From an uncultured Oleiphilaceae bacterium (GTDB lineage: Bacteria > Pseudomonadota > Gammaproteobacteria > Pseudomonadales > Oleiphilaceae), in assembly GCA_913060665.1 (NCBI GenBank), contig CAJXUY010000007.1, forward strand, positions 62,001 through 126,000: a DNA stretch of 64,000 nt, given 5' to 3'. Position numbers and translations under genes: made by a program. The notes below the pieces were generated by a model. It was given only the letters and a program-made list of their open reading frames with translations. It was not told the origin of the DNA and did no database searches. Positions 33,972 to 43,372 of the stretch are shown here, piece by piece (position 1 is the stretch's first letter; each line of letters starts with the position of its first letter).

Positions 33972-34907
33972 ATGACTGAAGCGACACAGAAATTTCGCTT
34001 AGTTACGAGAAGTGATTTCGATGGTTTGGTTTGTGCCGTATTGCTTAAGCATCTTGATATGGTTGATGATATTAAATTTGTGCACCCGAAAGATATGCAG
34101 GATGGAAAAGTAGAGATATCAGCCACTGATATTTCGACTAACTTACCTTTTGTCGAAGGTGTACATCTAGCGTTTGATCACCATCTGTCAGAAACGATTC
34201 GAAACGAGAAAAGAGATAATCATATCATCGACCCTGAGGCTCCATCTGCTGCGAGGGTTGTATATGATTACTATGGCGCTGAAAAAACGTTTCCGCTTGA
34301 ATGGAAAGATATGATGGAGGCGGTGGATAAGGGGGATTCTGCTCAATTTAATAAAGAAGAAGTGCTTGACCCAAAAGGCTGGGACCTACTTAATTTCTTA
34401 ATGGATGCGCGTACTGGGTTAGGGCGTTTTCGTGAGTTCAGAATTTCAAACTATGACTTGATGATGGATTTAATAGATTATTGCCGTAATCATAATATCG
34501 ATGACATTCTATCTCTACCTGACGTAAAAGAGCGTGTAGAGCTTTATCTTGATCAGGATGCTAGATTCAAAGAGCAGATAAAACGCTGCTCTAAGGTCTA
34601 TCAGAATCTTGTGGTGTTGGATCTGCGAAACGAAGAAGTGATTCATGCAGGTAACCGGTTTGTCATCTATGCGTTATTCCCTGAATGCAATATCTCTATC
34701 CATATACTTTGGGGACTTAAACAGCAGAACACGGTATTTGCAACCGGTAAGTCTATATTTGATCGAGGTTCTAAAACCAATGTAGGCGAGCTAATGCTGG
34801 AATATAATGGAGGGGGCCATCAGGCCGCAGGGACTTGCCAAGTTGAAAATGATCAAAGTGATGCAGTATTAGCGCAGCTAATTAAACGAATTAACCAAGA
34901 TGGCTAG
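33972..34907 (+). CDS. DHH-family phosphoesterase
   Basis: From the ATG at 33972 (GGAGAAGG about six bases upstream) the protein has 311 residues; an upstream extension to 33837 has no family content. DHH-superfamily motifs are present: SDFDGLVC (motif I, with Phe where DADG is usual), FDHHLS (motif III) and the C-terminal DHHA1 GGGHQAAGTC glycine motif. Related enzymes cleave short oligoribonucleotides, cyclic dinucleotides or polyphosphate. With several c-di-GMP genes next door, a role in pGpG or dinucleotide turnover is possible but not shown. Confidence 0.85.
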   Translation: MTEATQKFRLVTRSDFDGLVCAVLLKHLDMVDDIKFVHPKDMQDGKVEISATDISTNLPFVEGVHLAFDHHLSETIRNEKRDNHIIDPEAPSAARVVYDYYGAEKTFPLEWKDMMEAVDKGDSAQFNKEEVLDPKGWDLLNFLMDARTGLGRFREFRISNYDLMMDLIDYCRNHNIDDILSLPDVKERVELYLDQDARFKEQIKRCSKVYQNLVVLDLRNEEVIHAGNRFVIYALFPECNISIHILWGLKQQNTVFATGKSIFDRGSKTNVGELMLEYNGGGHQAAGTCQVENDQSDAVLAQLIKRINQDG

Positions 34908-34934
34908 TTATTCGTATTGATTTTTATGAACGAC

Positions 34935-34973
34935 AATAAAACACTAACGCAATGTGGTCGTTAGTGTTTTATT
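34935..34973. terminator. Bidirectional terminator overlapping the cytochrome gene's 3' end
   Basis: AATAAAACACTAACG and CGTTAGTGTTTTATT form a perfect 15-bp stem with a 9-base loop, followed by T-rich DNA on the + strand. The last codons and TAA stop of the triheme cytochrome gene (- strand) are encoded inside the right arm, so one palindrome ends both convergent genes. Confidence 0.88.
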
Positions 34974-35845
34974 AATTTCAGCCATTCTTGCTCACTAGAT
35001 AGGTTGTCTCTGATGTCAAAGGCTAGTCTGTGAGTACCGTGGCAGCGAGCGCATGCCTGTACGGCTAGTGTTCCTAGATATCGCCCCTGATCTTTTAACG
35101 ACCCTCCTTTCAAGCTTTCTTCTAGGTTGCCCATGGTTTGTTTAATCGCATCACTAGGGAATACTTTGGTATCTTTCTTGTGGCAGTCTGAGCAGATGCT
35201 GCCGAGCGCAAACATTCCTTCAGCAAGTTCGGAGTAAGATGATAAAGCCTGATCAGTCAGTCCGTCTTCTGAAAGTATTTTAATACTATTAACTTGCTTC
35301 GTTAATGCGGACATATGAGCATTGAGTGAAATAGGCGAGTTTGAGTGCAGTGAGCCGGTTGCTGGTAGTGTTACATCAATGGATGAGAAGTTTGGTGCGC
35401 GAAACCGAATTGCAGTGATGGTTCTATAGTCTTGATGGCACGACTCACAACTGCTGCTTATTTTTTTAAGCATGTACAAGGCTTCATTAAATTGACCATT
35501 TTTACTACTTGCTTGCAGAGATAATATGGCTTTTTGATCTAGTGATTTAGACCATTCAGGAACCATTTCGCCGATTTTAAAGTAATGCTCGCTGAGCTTA
35601 GTTACCCACTTATTGAGCCGTTCAGTATCGCCATTTTCAGCATAATAGTTAGCCGCTTGCATCTCTCGACGCAAACTGAACATGGTATGTAGCCATACTT
35701 GCCGTTTGTTTTCAGGCTTGTACCATTGGGCGAGCGACTGAGGAGGGGTTTTAAATACGATTACTTTATCTTTATGAGCATAGGCGACTATGCCAACAGC
35801 TAAGATAAGAAGGCATTGAATAATAATAAAGTGGGGCCATCGCAT
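34961..35845 (-). CDS. Membrane-anchored triheme c-type cytochrome
   Basis: The 294-residue protein has an N-terminal hydrophobic segment (about 5-23) that could be a signal anchor, then three haem c sites: CESCH (about 144), CSDCH (about 220) and CARCH (about 268). Haem-free spacers are helical. The repeats resemble cytochrome c'-like helical bundles, but the overall family is not one I can name. It should carry electrons in the periplasm. It is convergent with the DHH gene and shares its terminator. Confidence 0.85.
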   Translation of the reverse strand: MRWPHFIIIQCLLILAVGIVAYAHKDKVIVFKTPPQSLAQWYKPENKRQVWLHTMFSLRREMQAANYYAENGDTERLNKWVTKLSEHYFKIGEMVPEWSKSLDQKAILSLQASSKNGQFNEALYMLKKISSSCESCHQDYRTITAIRFRAPNFSSIDVTLPATGSLHSNSPISLNAHMSALTKQVNSIKILSEDGLTDQALSSYSELAEGMFALGSICSDCHKKDTKVFPSDAIKQTMGNLEESLKGGSLKDQGRYLGTLAVQACARCHGTHRLAFDIRDNLSSEQEWLKLIKH

Positions 35846-36017
35846 GAAGGAGGTTTGTCTTTTGTTAAGTCTACGTGTGAATAGAATAAATCTTTTCAGT
35901 GAAGTAACTATTAGATATCCATAAACCTGCGGCCCTCTTGTTCTATAGAGGGTAGAAAAGGTATAGCAACTTAATACAAAACAATTAAACGAAGTTTACT
36001 TGATGGCCTATATTAAC

Positions 36018-36353
36018 TTACTCGTCGTCAACACTTGCTGCAGCTTCAAATTCTTCGATGCTCTTTAGTGCGGTATCAAGTTTTTGCTTGTTTTGATCGC
36101 TTGTCTGTTTCAATTGATTGTAAGCAGATTGAAGCGTTTTGTTTTTCTTCCGCTGTTCAGCCACTTGGCTTTTCGAACGTTCAAGAAGCTTGTTTGACTC
36201 TGCTGCTGCACGAGAGGCTTTTTCTGCTTTCTTTTCAGCCGCGGCCGCTTTTTGATCAGCCGCTAACAATTGTTTCTTTAACTTCTTAATTTCGTCGTCT
36301 TTGGTGATTTCTTCGAGCTTTTCAATCAGGTCAATTGTGATGTTTTCAGGCAT
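36018..36353 (-). CDS. Coiled-coil protein, unknown function
   Basis: The 111-residue protein is almost entirely a predicted coiled coil (about residues 15-100) rich in Ala, Lys, Glu and Gln, with an acidic tail (EEFEAAASVDDE). It has no signal peptide, Cys or Trp. I know no family for it. It lies alone between the triheme cytochrome and a gene-free stretch. Confidence 0.7.
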   Translation of the reverse strand: MPENITIDLIEKLEEITKDDEIKKLKKQLLAADQKAAAAEKKAEKASRAAAESNKLLERSKSQVAEQRKKNKTLQSAYNQLKQTSDQNKQKLDTALKSIEEFEAAASVDDE

Positions 36354-36769
36354 AGATATTGTGACTCTGGGGTTGGTTAAGTTTATAAAGTGAGCAATAT
36401 AGTTAAGAATGCTAGTATGTTCAACCTAGAATTTGTATCTGAGAAGATTTTCTGTTGACTTAATCTCAAGTCGCGACTAAGGAAATCAAATATTTTGGTC
36501 TGATTTCTGTCGTTTAAGTAAGTTGTTTTTTGTGAGTCTTGGATTTTAACTGATTGATATTAATCATTAAATGTTATTAGTTGGTTTTTTTATTGCCCCG
36601 TTTTACGAGGTTTTTTTTACTGTCAGGTCAGTTGGCTGCCTTCAAAGGTAATTTATTTAGTAAGATCACTGTTTGTATTAATTTTTTGCGACGTGTGCGT
36701 GATTTGGTATAAGCGGCACTATTGTGCCAAACCGCCAATATTTAGTTCTAGTCAACAATTGTGCTGATG
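36354..36769. other. Gene-free AT-rich stretch
   Basis: I see no coding frame on either strand. At 36554-36567, TTGAT-ATTA-ATCAT matches the FNR box in nine of ten positions. A weak CCCCG/CGAGG hairpin followed by eight T (about 36597-36618) could be a terminator. Nothing else stands out. Confidence 0.5.
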
Positions 36770-38521
36770 CTAATGGCCTTTTGCGACGCCTTCTCGACGA
36801 GAATCGGCAGCACCGATTAGCCCATCAGGCGTCACTAAAATACCGTGTAGGCCGCTATTGAGTTCGCGAATTTTAATTTTATGTCCCTTTGTTTCTAATG
36901 CTTTTTTTAGATCGACTGCTGCGGTGTCTGATTCCAGGTCTGTCGTGCTATTTCGGTTGCTTATATTGGGTAGATCAATCGCGAGTTGAATGTCTAGCTT
37001 CCAATCAAGAACACCGATGATAGCTTTGGCCACATAATTGATGATTCTGCTTCCACCAGGAGAGCCTATGACTAGCAGCAGCTTGTCGTTTTCATCAAAA
37101 ATCATCATCGGTGACATTGAGCTGCGTGGGCGTTTCTTACCTTCAACCCGGTTGGCTACCAGCTTACCATTTTGTTTGCTACGGAAAGAGAAATCAGTTA
37201 GTTGGTTGTTAAGTAAAAAACCTCTGACCATCAAGGTGGACCCAAATGCCATTTCAATACTAGTGGTCATTGATACGGCATTACCAGAAGCATCTACGAT
37301 TGAAACATGGGACGTTGAGGGTTGTGCAAAGGTATCTCCTTTTGAAAATGCAGTGTTATTCGGTATGTGTCCCGCAGGTGCTGTGCTCATATCCTTGTCT
37401 ATATTGATGAGGCCTGAACGCTGTTTTAAATAGCTGCTACCAAGTAGCCCTGTTACGGGTACGTCTACAAAATCGCTATCGGCTATGTAGGTGTCTCGGT
37501 CTGCGTAGGCGAGGCGAGAGGCCTGACTAAATAAATGAATAGCATCGGCGTCCATCGGGGAATAGGTGCTGAGTTTGAAGGGTTCAAGTAGCGATAGTAT
37601 TTGTAGCAGGGTAATTCCCCCTGATGTCGGGGGCCCCATTCCGCATACTTTATATTGATGATAGGGTGCACAAATAGGTAGGCGTTCTTTTGACTGGTAG
37701 GATGATAAGTCTTCTTCAGTCAGTAGCCCGGGGTTATCATGTGCGTTTTGCACGGCGCTAACAATATCTTTGGCTATACCTCCGCTATAAAACGCCTTAG
37801 GGCCGAGCGTTGAAATTTTCTTTAGCGTGTCGGCAAGCTCAGGGTTACGAAGAGTAGCCCCGGTTTGCAGTGGTTGCCCGTTGGGGTAAAAGTAGTTTGA
37901 AGCTTTGTCGTATCGGCCTAATGCTGGGTTTGTATTATTGGCAATAAGAAGGTGTAGGCGTTCCGAGACTGTAAACCCCTTCTCTGATAACGTTATAGCT
38001 TCTTTAAATAGTGCACTCCAGGGCAGCTTTCCATGCGCTTTATGAGCTTTTGCCAGTACCGAAACCACCCCTGGGCTTCCAACAGATCGTCCGCCGGTCA
38101 ATGCCTCCCACCAGTTCATGGGTTTGCCTTTGGCATTTAAGAACAGATCACCTGTCGCCGCTGAAGGGGCTGTTTCTCGTCCGTCCCAACTAGTCAATTT
38201 ATGTTGGTTGTTGTCCCAGTGAAGGATAAAGGCTCCACCCCCTATGCCTGATGATTGTGGCTCTACCAGTGTTAGCACCATTTGTACTGCGATAGCGGCG
38301 TCTACAGCGCTTCCGCCTTCTCTCAGCACGCGAACCCCTGCGTCGACAGCATACGGGTTGGCAGCTGAAACCATAAACTTGTTTGATTTAGTTGATAGCT
38401 TGTGCTGAACGCCTGTAGCCGCCTCGGGGTCTCTGGCTTCGGCTGAGGGCATTTTTGCCAAGCAGGTAGAGGATACTAGTACCATTAATAAAAGCATGCT
38501 TAGTGGGGGGAGGTAGGGCAT
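36770..38521 (-). CDS. ggt: Gamma-glutamyltransferase
   Basis: The 583-residue precursor has a signal peptide (near SSTCLA/KMP) and the autoprocessing site at QPSTSHVSIVDASGNA, whose Thr becomes the catalytic N-terminal nucleophile of the small subunit. Supporting motifs are GGSAVDAAIA, SGIGGGAF, PRSSMSP and GSPGGSRIINYV. It cleaves or transfers the gamma-glutamyl group of glutathione in the periplasm. Length and order are normal for the family. Confidence 0.95.
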   Translation of the reverse strand: MPYLPPLSMLLLMVLVSSTCLAKMPSAEARDPEAATGVQHKLSTKSNKFMVSAANPYAVDAGVRVLREGGSAVDAAIAVQMVLTLVEPQSSGIGGGAFILHWDNNQHKLTSWDGRETAPSAATGDLFLNAKGKPMNWWEALTGGRSVGSPGVVSVLAKAHKAHGKLPWSALFKEAITLSEKGFTVSERLHLLIANNTNPALGRYDKASNYFYPNGQPLQTGATLRNPELADTLKKISTLGPKAFYSGGIAKDIVSAVQNAHDNPGLLTEEDLSSYQSKERLPICAPYHQYKVCGMGPPTSGGITLLQILSLLEPFKLSTYSPMDADAIHLFSQASRLAYADRDTYIADSDFVDVPVTGLLGSSYLKQRSGLINIDKDMSTAPAGHIPNNTAFSKGDTFAQPSTSHVSIVDASGNAVSMTTSIEMAFGSTLMVRGFLLNNQLTDFSFRSKQNGKLVANRVEGKKRPRSSMSPMMIFDENDKLLLVIGSPGGSRIINYVAKAIIGVLDWKLDIQLAIDLPNISNRNSTTDLESDTAAVDLKKALETKGHKIKIRELNSGLHGILVTPDGLIGAADSRREGVAKGH

Positions 38522-38603
38522 GTCTCACTCGCAGTTTTTTCGGTTTTAAGGTGTTTTATATTTCAAGGTAGTTTGTAGTGTAGGCGAATAATAATCAATT
38601 GCC

Positions 38604-39671
38604 TCAGCCTGTGTGGTAACGTTGAGAAATTTCCTCATAGTTGGCAACAATCTTACTGACATAAAGGCTTGTCTCCTCATATGCGGGCATTAAGCCATAC
38701 TGGGTGTAGATAGGTTGATTGGTCCAGGTTTTGGAAAGCCCTGCATTGTATGCCGCAGAGGCTGAGAGGATATTCCCGCTTCGCACTCGTAACGCATTAG
38801 CAAGCATTTTGACCATGGCAAAAATAGGCTTTTGGTAAGTGAGTCGTTCGTCAAACCGGCTAAAAAATTCGGTTTGTCCAAACAGGTCTCGTTTACCTAG
38901 TTCTGTAATATTGGTTTCTAGGTAATCAACGTAGTTCTTTTTAGCTTCTGCTATGCTGCTATTTATTTCGCTTATTTCAGCAATATAATCGAGTTGGTTT
39001 TGGGCTTCTTCAGGCGCCTCTTGACCTTGCGCCATAAACGTAAGTGCTTTTTCAAGATTAAAAAACTTAGTGCTTCTATTGTTCTTGATGAAGTTGTTTC
39101 GTTTTTTGATAAGTGCATCATACTGTTGAAGCGAACCAGCCAATTCAGGTTTTTTGTAAGGGGGATTGTGATGCGCGGGAAGGTCTCCTGCTACAATCAT
39201 TTGGTGGCCGGCACGTGCGGTATAAGGCATAAATTGGCAGAGGCCAGCGGCTAATGAACGAGACAGCGCAAACTCACAAAACAGAGATTCTGCCTTGATC
39301 TGAGAGAGTACCCAAATAGGATCGACAGGGTAGAGAGATTCATGATGCTTAACTGCTTTATTGATCCAGTAGATGATATTGGTTAAACGGTTTTCAAAGT
39401 CAATTTGCTCGAAAGGCTGCTGCCAAAATTGGAGAGACATACCCGAATAGTGGGTTTTCATAAAGTCGTAGACGGCGCGCTCAAGTTTGACTCTATCGTT
39501 ATCAGAAAGCTCGAACGAAGTGCCTCGATCAATTAGAAAGCTCAACGAGGTGTTATGGCCTGAAGTGGGCGTGTTATCAAGAGCTATAGTGTTGAGGCTT
39601 AATGTAGAGACAGCTATGCCTGAGCCCGCTAGAAGAAAATCTCGTCTATTGATGTTTGAGCCATATTTCAT
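38604..39671 (-). CDS. Tat-exported lytic transglycosylase-like protein
   Basis: The 355-residue protein starts with a twin-arginine signal (NRRDFLLAG, residues 8-16) and has an SLT-type domain: IKAESLFCEFALSRSLAAGLCQFMPYTA with the catalytic Glu near 127, SASAAYNAGLS and an ETSLYVSKIVANYE end. A charged insert (about 170-250) separates the two halves. It probably cleaves peptidoglycan in the periplasm. The 5' end of this gene is repeated as a fragment at 47028-47324. Confidence 0.85.
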   Translation of the reverse strand: MKYGSNINRRDFLLAGSGIAVSTLSLNTIALDNTPTSGHNTSLSFLIDRGTSFELSDNDRVKLERAVYDFMKTHYSGMSLQFWQQPFEQIDFENRLTNIIYWINKAVKHHESLYPVDPIWVLSQIKAESLFCEFALSRSLAAGLCQFMPYTARAGHQMIVAGDLPAHHNPPYKKPELAGSLQQYDALIKKRNNFIKNNRSTKFFNLEKALTFMAQGQEAPEEAQNQLDYIAEISEINSSIAEAKKNYVDYLETNITELGKRDLFGQTEFFSRFDERLTYQKPIFAMVKMLANALRVRSGNILSASAAYNAGLSKTWTNQPIYTQYGLMPAYEETSLYVSKIVANYEEISQRYHTG

Positions 39672-39685
39672 GAAAGATACTCGTA
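39358..39685 (-). repeat. Direct repeat, copy A (5' end of the transglycosylase gene)
   Basis: This 328-bp stretch recurs at 47028-47324 in the same orientation with about eight substitutions and one 31-bp deletion. It covers roughly the first 105 codons and 14 bases upstream of the start. The two copies enclose the zinc-response cluster. Confidence 0.9.
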
Positions 39686-40203
39686 AGGAGGAGGGTTAGT
39701 ACGTTACGAATTTATGAGCCTAACACCTATAGCGTATTTTAGAAATCCAAAGGAGTGAAAGGCTATTGACAGGTTAAAGTGTCTATATGAGCATGTGGGC
39801 AAAGCACCGGCCTGAATTAATCCAATTCAATATTATTCTGGGTTAATAACACGTTGAGATTACTGCTACTACAAATCTCCTCTAACGCCAAGGAGAGCTT
39901 ATGGCCTATAGTGCCAGCCGCTAACTGTATTGGAACGTTATCGGCTGAGAGCGGCATAGTTGGATGTTAGGCCAACCAGCACTTGATAGAAAGCCTCTTG
40001 TTGCTTGGTTTTTTTAAAGTGGTTCTACCTGCTTCAATAACCTAGGTCAACCCAGAGCCGTTAATGCCATCTATGTTGTGGAGCTCTGCTGTAGGTTTCA
40101 GTTTTTTGCAACGAACTGTAATAACCTGCAACTGCATCACGAAGGCCTCGCGAACTTTAAATGAGTGTGGGTTTTACTAAACCAGGGCGATACTTATTTG
40201 CCT
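39672..40203 (-). other. Non-coding or decayed stretch beside the zinc cluster
   Basis: No intact gene is visible. On the - strand there are short open pieces interrupted by stops; one, near 39825-39965, reads MPLSADNVPIQLAAGTIGHK and onward for about 45 codons. This looks like remnant coding DNA but I could not assign a family. The region separates the repeat copy A from the last gene of the zinc cluster. Confidence 0.35.
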
Positions 40204-40425
40204 TTACACTCCAGCTTTTTGTTTCGCTTGATGAAACCAGGCTAAAACTTGTTGGCGATATTGAGAGCCATACAACTGAACAAATTGCTTCGTTCTAAAG
40301 TCATTTAGATCCTGCATGGAAGTAATGCGTTCATCAATAAATGCAGGTGTTAAGGGTAACCCGCATTCAACCGTAATACAGTGATGCCAATCCTCATAGT
40401 TCTGGGGTATTAGTCCATTCATCAT
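40204..40425 (-). CDS. Small conserved protein at the end of the zinc-response operon
   Basis: The 73-residue soluble protein (YEDWHHCITVECGLPLTPAF, then RTKQFVQLYGSQYRQQVLAW) begins four bases after thrS2, so it belongs to the operon. The Cys/His residues near its N-terminus (HHC, C) could bind metal, but that is inference. I recall similar short proteins near zinc-response genes but cannot name a family. Confidence 0.75.
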   Translation of the reverse strand: MMNGLIPQNYEDWHHCITVECGLPLTPAFIDERITSMQDLNDFRTKQFVQLYGSQYRQQVLAWFHQAKQKAGV

Positions 40426-40429
40426 GTTA

Positions 40430-42388
40430 CTAGCTCTCCTGTAATGGGTTCTTGGATAGTTCTTGGAGGTCTGGGGGGGTCGTTTCTTTTACGAGATAAG
40501 AAACAGCGTCAGCTAAGGCAAACTCCCCTAAGCTTTCGCCACTAATATGACGCAGGTTAACAGTAAGGCTTTCAGCTTCTTTGGCCCCTACAACTGCCAT
40601 ATAAGGTACTTTGCTTAAAGTATGCTGGCGTATTTTGTGTCCTATTTTCTCTCGGCCACAATCTATCTGTACTCTTAACCCCGCTCTTCTGAATACCAAA
40701 TGGATTCGCTGTGCATACTCTTGAGACTTTTCAGATATAGCGAGTACAGAAACCTGCACCGGTGAAAGCCACGCAGGTAACTTGCCTGCGTAGTGCTCAA
40801 TTAAAATACCAGTGAAACGCTCTAATGAACCAAACAATGCTCGGTGTAACATAACGGGTACTTGTTTCTGCCCGTGCTCATCTACATAGTTAAGGTCGAA
40901 GCGGCCAGGTAAATTCATATCTACCTGAAGGGTGCCACACTGCCAATCCCGGCCAATAGAATCGCGTAGTGTAAACTCCAATTTCGGGCCGTAAAATGCG
41001 CCTTCGCCTTTATTAATGTCATAAGGCAAATCTAGGTTTTGTAAGGAAGTAACTAAGGCTGATTCTAGGGTATCCCATGTTTCATCACTTCCTATTCTAT
41101 TGTCTGGGCGTGTTGACAATTTGATATGAACATCTTCAAAGCCGAAGTCGCGATAGATAGCCAGCACCAGCTCGATAACACGAACACACTCGACCTGCAT
41201 TTGCTCCAATGTGCAATATATGTGAGCGTCATCCTGTGTAAAGTGTCGAACACGAAGTAGTCCATGTAACGATCCAGAAGGCTCATACCGATGCACCTTG
41301 CCAAATTCCGCCATTCTAATTGGTAGGTCTCGATAGCTTTTGAAGCCGTGTCGATACATTAATACGCTTCCCGGGCAACTCATCGGCTTTAATGCTAAAA
41401 GGCGATCATCTGGCGTCTGGGTGGTATACATATGGTCACGATAATTTTGCCAATGTCCTGATGTTTCCCAAAGGCTGCGATCCATAAGGTCAGGCGTGTT
41501 GACCTCTTCGTAACCTTCTTCCTGCTGTTGACGTCGCATATAATCGATTAGTTGTTGAAACAGTGTCCAGCCTTTTGAATTCCAAAATACAGACCCTGGC
41601 GCTTCATCTGAAAAATGAAATAAGCCTAGCTCTTTTCCTAAACGACGATGGTCGCGTTTTTCAGCCTCCTCCAACATATTAAGGTGTACTTTTAGCTCTT
41701 TCTTGTTAGACCAAGCTGTTCCATAAATCCGTTGCAACTGCTCGTTATTTGAGTCCCCTCGCCAATAGGCGCCAGAGATTTTCATTAACTTAAAGTGAGG
41801 TAGGAATCGCGTGTTTGGTACATGAGGGCCACGACACATATCGATATATTCCTCATGATAGTATAACCCCATGCTTTCAACGTTAGGCATGTCTTCAATT
41901 AGCTGGAGTTTGTAACTCTCCTCACGCGCTTTGAAAATATCGACCACTTCATCTCGAAGCTGAATGCGCTTTACTACTTTATAGTTCGTCTTGATTAAGG
42001 CTCTCATTCGACTTTCAATCGACGCTAAATCTTCTGCCGTGAAAGGGCGCTTATAGGCGATATCATAATAGAAACCATTTTCAATAACGGGCCCTATTAC
42101 CATCTTTGCATCAGGAAACAATTGCTTCACTGCATGCCCTACCAAGTGGGCACATGAATGACGAATAATCTCGCGCCCTTCCTCTTCATTTGGTGTAATT
42201 ATGCGCAGACTGGCATCGCTAACAATGAGATCACATGAGTCGTGAAGCTGTCCATCTACCTCACCTGCCAAGGTGTTCTTTGCGAGCCCAGGACCAATAT
42301 CTTCAGCTACCTGCATTACAGTGATAGGCCCATCGAAACTACGAATCGACCCGTCAGGTAATGAAACATTAATTGAAGTGTTACTCAT
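40430..42388 (-). CDS. thrS2: Threonyl-tRNA synthetase, zinc-cluster paralogue
   Basis: The 652-residue protein has the full ThrRS layout: TGS, editing domain ([11 protein letters not shown]), class II core ([40 protein letters not shown]) and anticodon-binding domain. The zinc ligands of E. coli ThrRS (Cys in SCPGS, His in DDAHIY, His in MLHRA) are all kept, so it is not zinc-free by sequence. It is not next to infC-rpmI-rplT, where the housekeeping copy usually is, and it is inside a zinc-response operon, so I read it as a second copy. Confidence 0.9.
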   Translation of the reverse strand: MSNTSINVSLPDGSIRSFDGPITVMQVAEDIGPGLAKNTLAGEVDGQLHDSCDLIVSDASLRIITPNEEEGREIIRHSCAHLVGHAVKQLFPDAKMVIGPVIENGFYYDIAYKRPFTAEDLASIESRMRALIKTNYKVVKRIQLRDEVVDIFKAREESYKLQLIEDMPNVESMGLYYHEEYIDMCRGPHVPNTRFLPHFKLMKISGAYWRGDSNNEQLQRIYGTAWSNKKELKVHLNMLEEAEKRDHRRLGKELGLFHFSDEAPGSVFWNSKGWTLFQQLIDYMRRQQQEEGYEEVNTPDLMDRSLWETSGHWQNYRDHMYTTQTPDDRLLALKPMSCPGSVLMYRHGFKSYRDLPIRMAEFGKVHRYEPSGSLHGLLRVRHFTQDDAHIYCTLEQMQVECVRVIELVLAIYRDFGFEDVHIKLSTRPDNRIGSDETWDTLESALVTSLQNLDLPYDINKGEGAFYGPKLEFTLRDSIGRDWQCGTLQVDMNLPGRFDLNYVDEHGQKQVPVMLHRALFGSLERFTGILIEHYAGKLPAWLSPVQVSVLAISEKSQEYAQRIHLVFRRAGLRVQIDCGREKIGHKIRQHTLSKVPYMAVVGAKEAESLTVNLRHISGESLGEFALADAVSYLVKETTPPDLQELSKNPLQES

Positions 42389-42435
42389 ATGTGCTCTCTA
42401 CGATTTGGTAATTAGAATAGTGCTTTAAATCTGGA

Positions 42436-43341
42436 CTAGTACTTTTGGTCAATGGCGACGGCATTATGCGCGTGTAGACTTTCTTGATGTTCAACCTTGA
42501 ACCAATAGTCTGTGACGAATGCCATCTTCTCTAAGTCATTTTTGATACGCCGTGCTGCATCTTCACAGAACATTAGGTTTTCGGCATTCAAGCGCGCGAA
42601 GGCTTGTTCATCTTGACGCTTAACTGCGGTTTGAACAGGTGTGCCGATAATGCTTTCGAATTGAGAGACTAATGATACAAAATCGGGAAAATAGTCTTTT
42701 GCTAAAGAAAGTTTGAGATAAGCATATGATCGCTGGCTATGGGGCGTTGCGATAGAACCTGCATCGGATACAACCCAGTTCATCAAATCCTGTTTATCAA
42801 TCTTACCGCCCGAGAATTTCTTGTTAATCGCCTCGGCATATAGCTGCCGAGAAAGGGATGCCGAACAAGGGCATGTGCTGGAATAGGCAATTGTGAGCTC
42901 AAGTTCCACAGTCAGTTGACCATTAAGCAACTGGATATCAATACGTACTGGATAAGACTGGAAGCCTATTTCGCCGCTAAGCAGTGCAGGTTTTTCAAGT
43001 ACCAGTTCAAACTCAAGCACTAATCTGGCGTTTTGACTAATCCCCTCTTGGGATTGCACCATGCATTGCAGCAAGGACACGAGTTTATCTTTTGATAGAG
43101 GCTTTCCCGCTAGCTTCTCATTCAGCGCCAAATGAAGCCGGGACATATGAATGCCTTTTGCCTCAGCTTTATCGAAGCTTACATACAAGGATGATTTTGC
43201 ACTCACCTGCTGAGTGTGAGTGTCTTTAATGGCGATAAGTAATGGAATGGCAAGCTCTTCCATCCCCACCCATTTGAGTGGCTTTTGAATCTCCGCTACG
43301 TGATGAGATGTGACGTCTGGCAATAAAGAAGGATTAAACAT
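42436..43341 (-). CDS. folE2: GTP cyclohydrolase IB (FolE2)
   Basis: The 301-residue protein belongs to the FolE2/COG1469 family: LKWVGMEELAIPL near the start, YSSTCPCSASLSR with the catalytic Cys, TPHSQRS and NLMFCEDAARR. It converts GTP to dihydroneopterin triphosphate, the first step of folate synthesis, and replaces zinc-dependent FolE when zinc is scarce because it can use other metals. It sits between pyrC2 and thrS2 in the same operon, 31 bases after pyrC2. Confidence 0.95.
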   Translation of the reverse strand: MFNPSLLPDVTSHHVAEIQKPLKWVGMEELAIPLLIAIKDTHTQQVSAKSSLYVSFDKAEAKGIHMSRLHLALNEKLAGKPLSKDKLVSLLQCMVQSQEGISQNARLVLEFELVLEKPALLSGEIGFQSYPVRIDIQLLNGQLTVELELTIAYSSTCPCSASLSRQLYAEAINKKFSGGKIDKQDLMNWVVSDAGSIATPHSQRSYAYLKLSLAKDYFPDFVSLVSQFESIIGTPVQTAVKRQDEQAFARLNAENLMFCEDAARRIKNDLEKMAFVTDYWFKVEHQESLHAHNAVAIDQKY

Positions 43342-43372
43342 ATTTTTCCTAGAATGACTTTTGTATTGGCTG

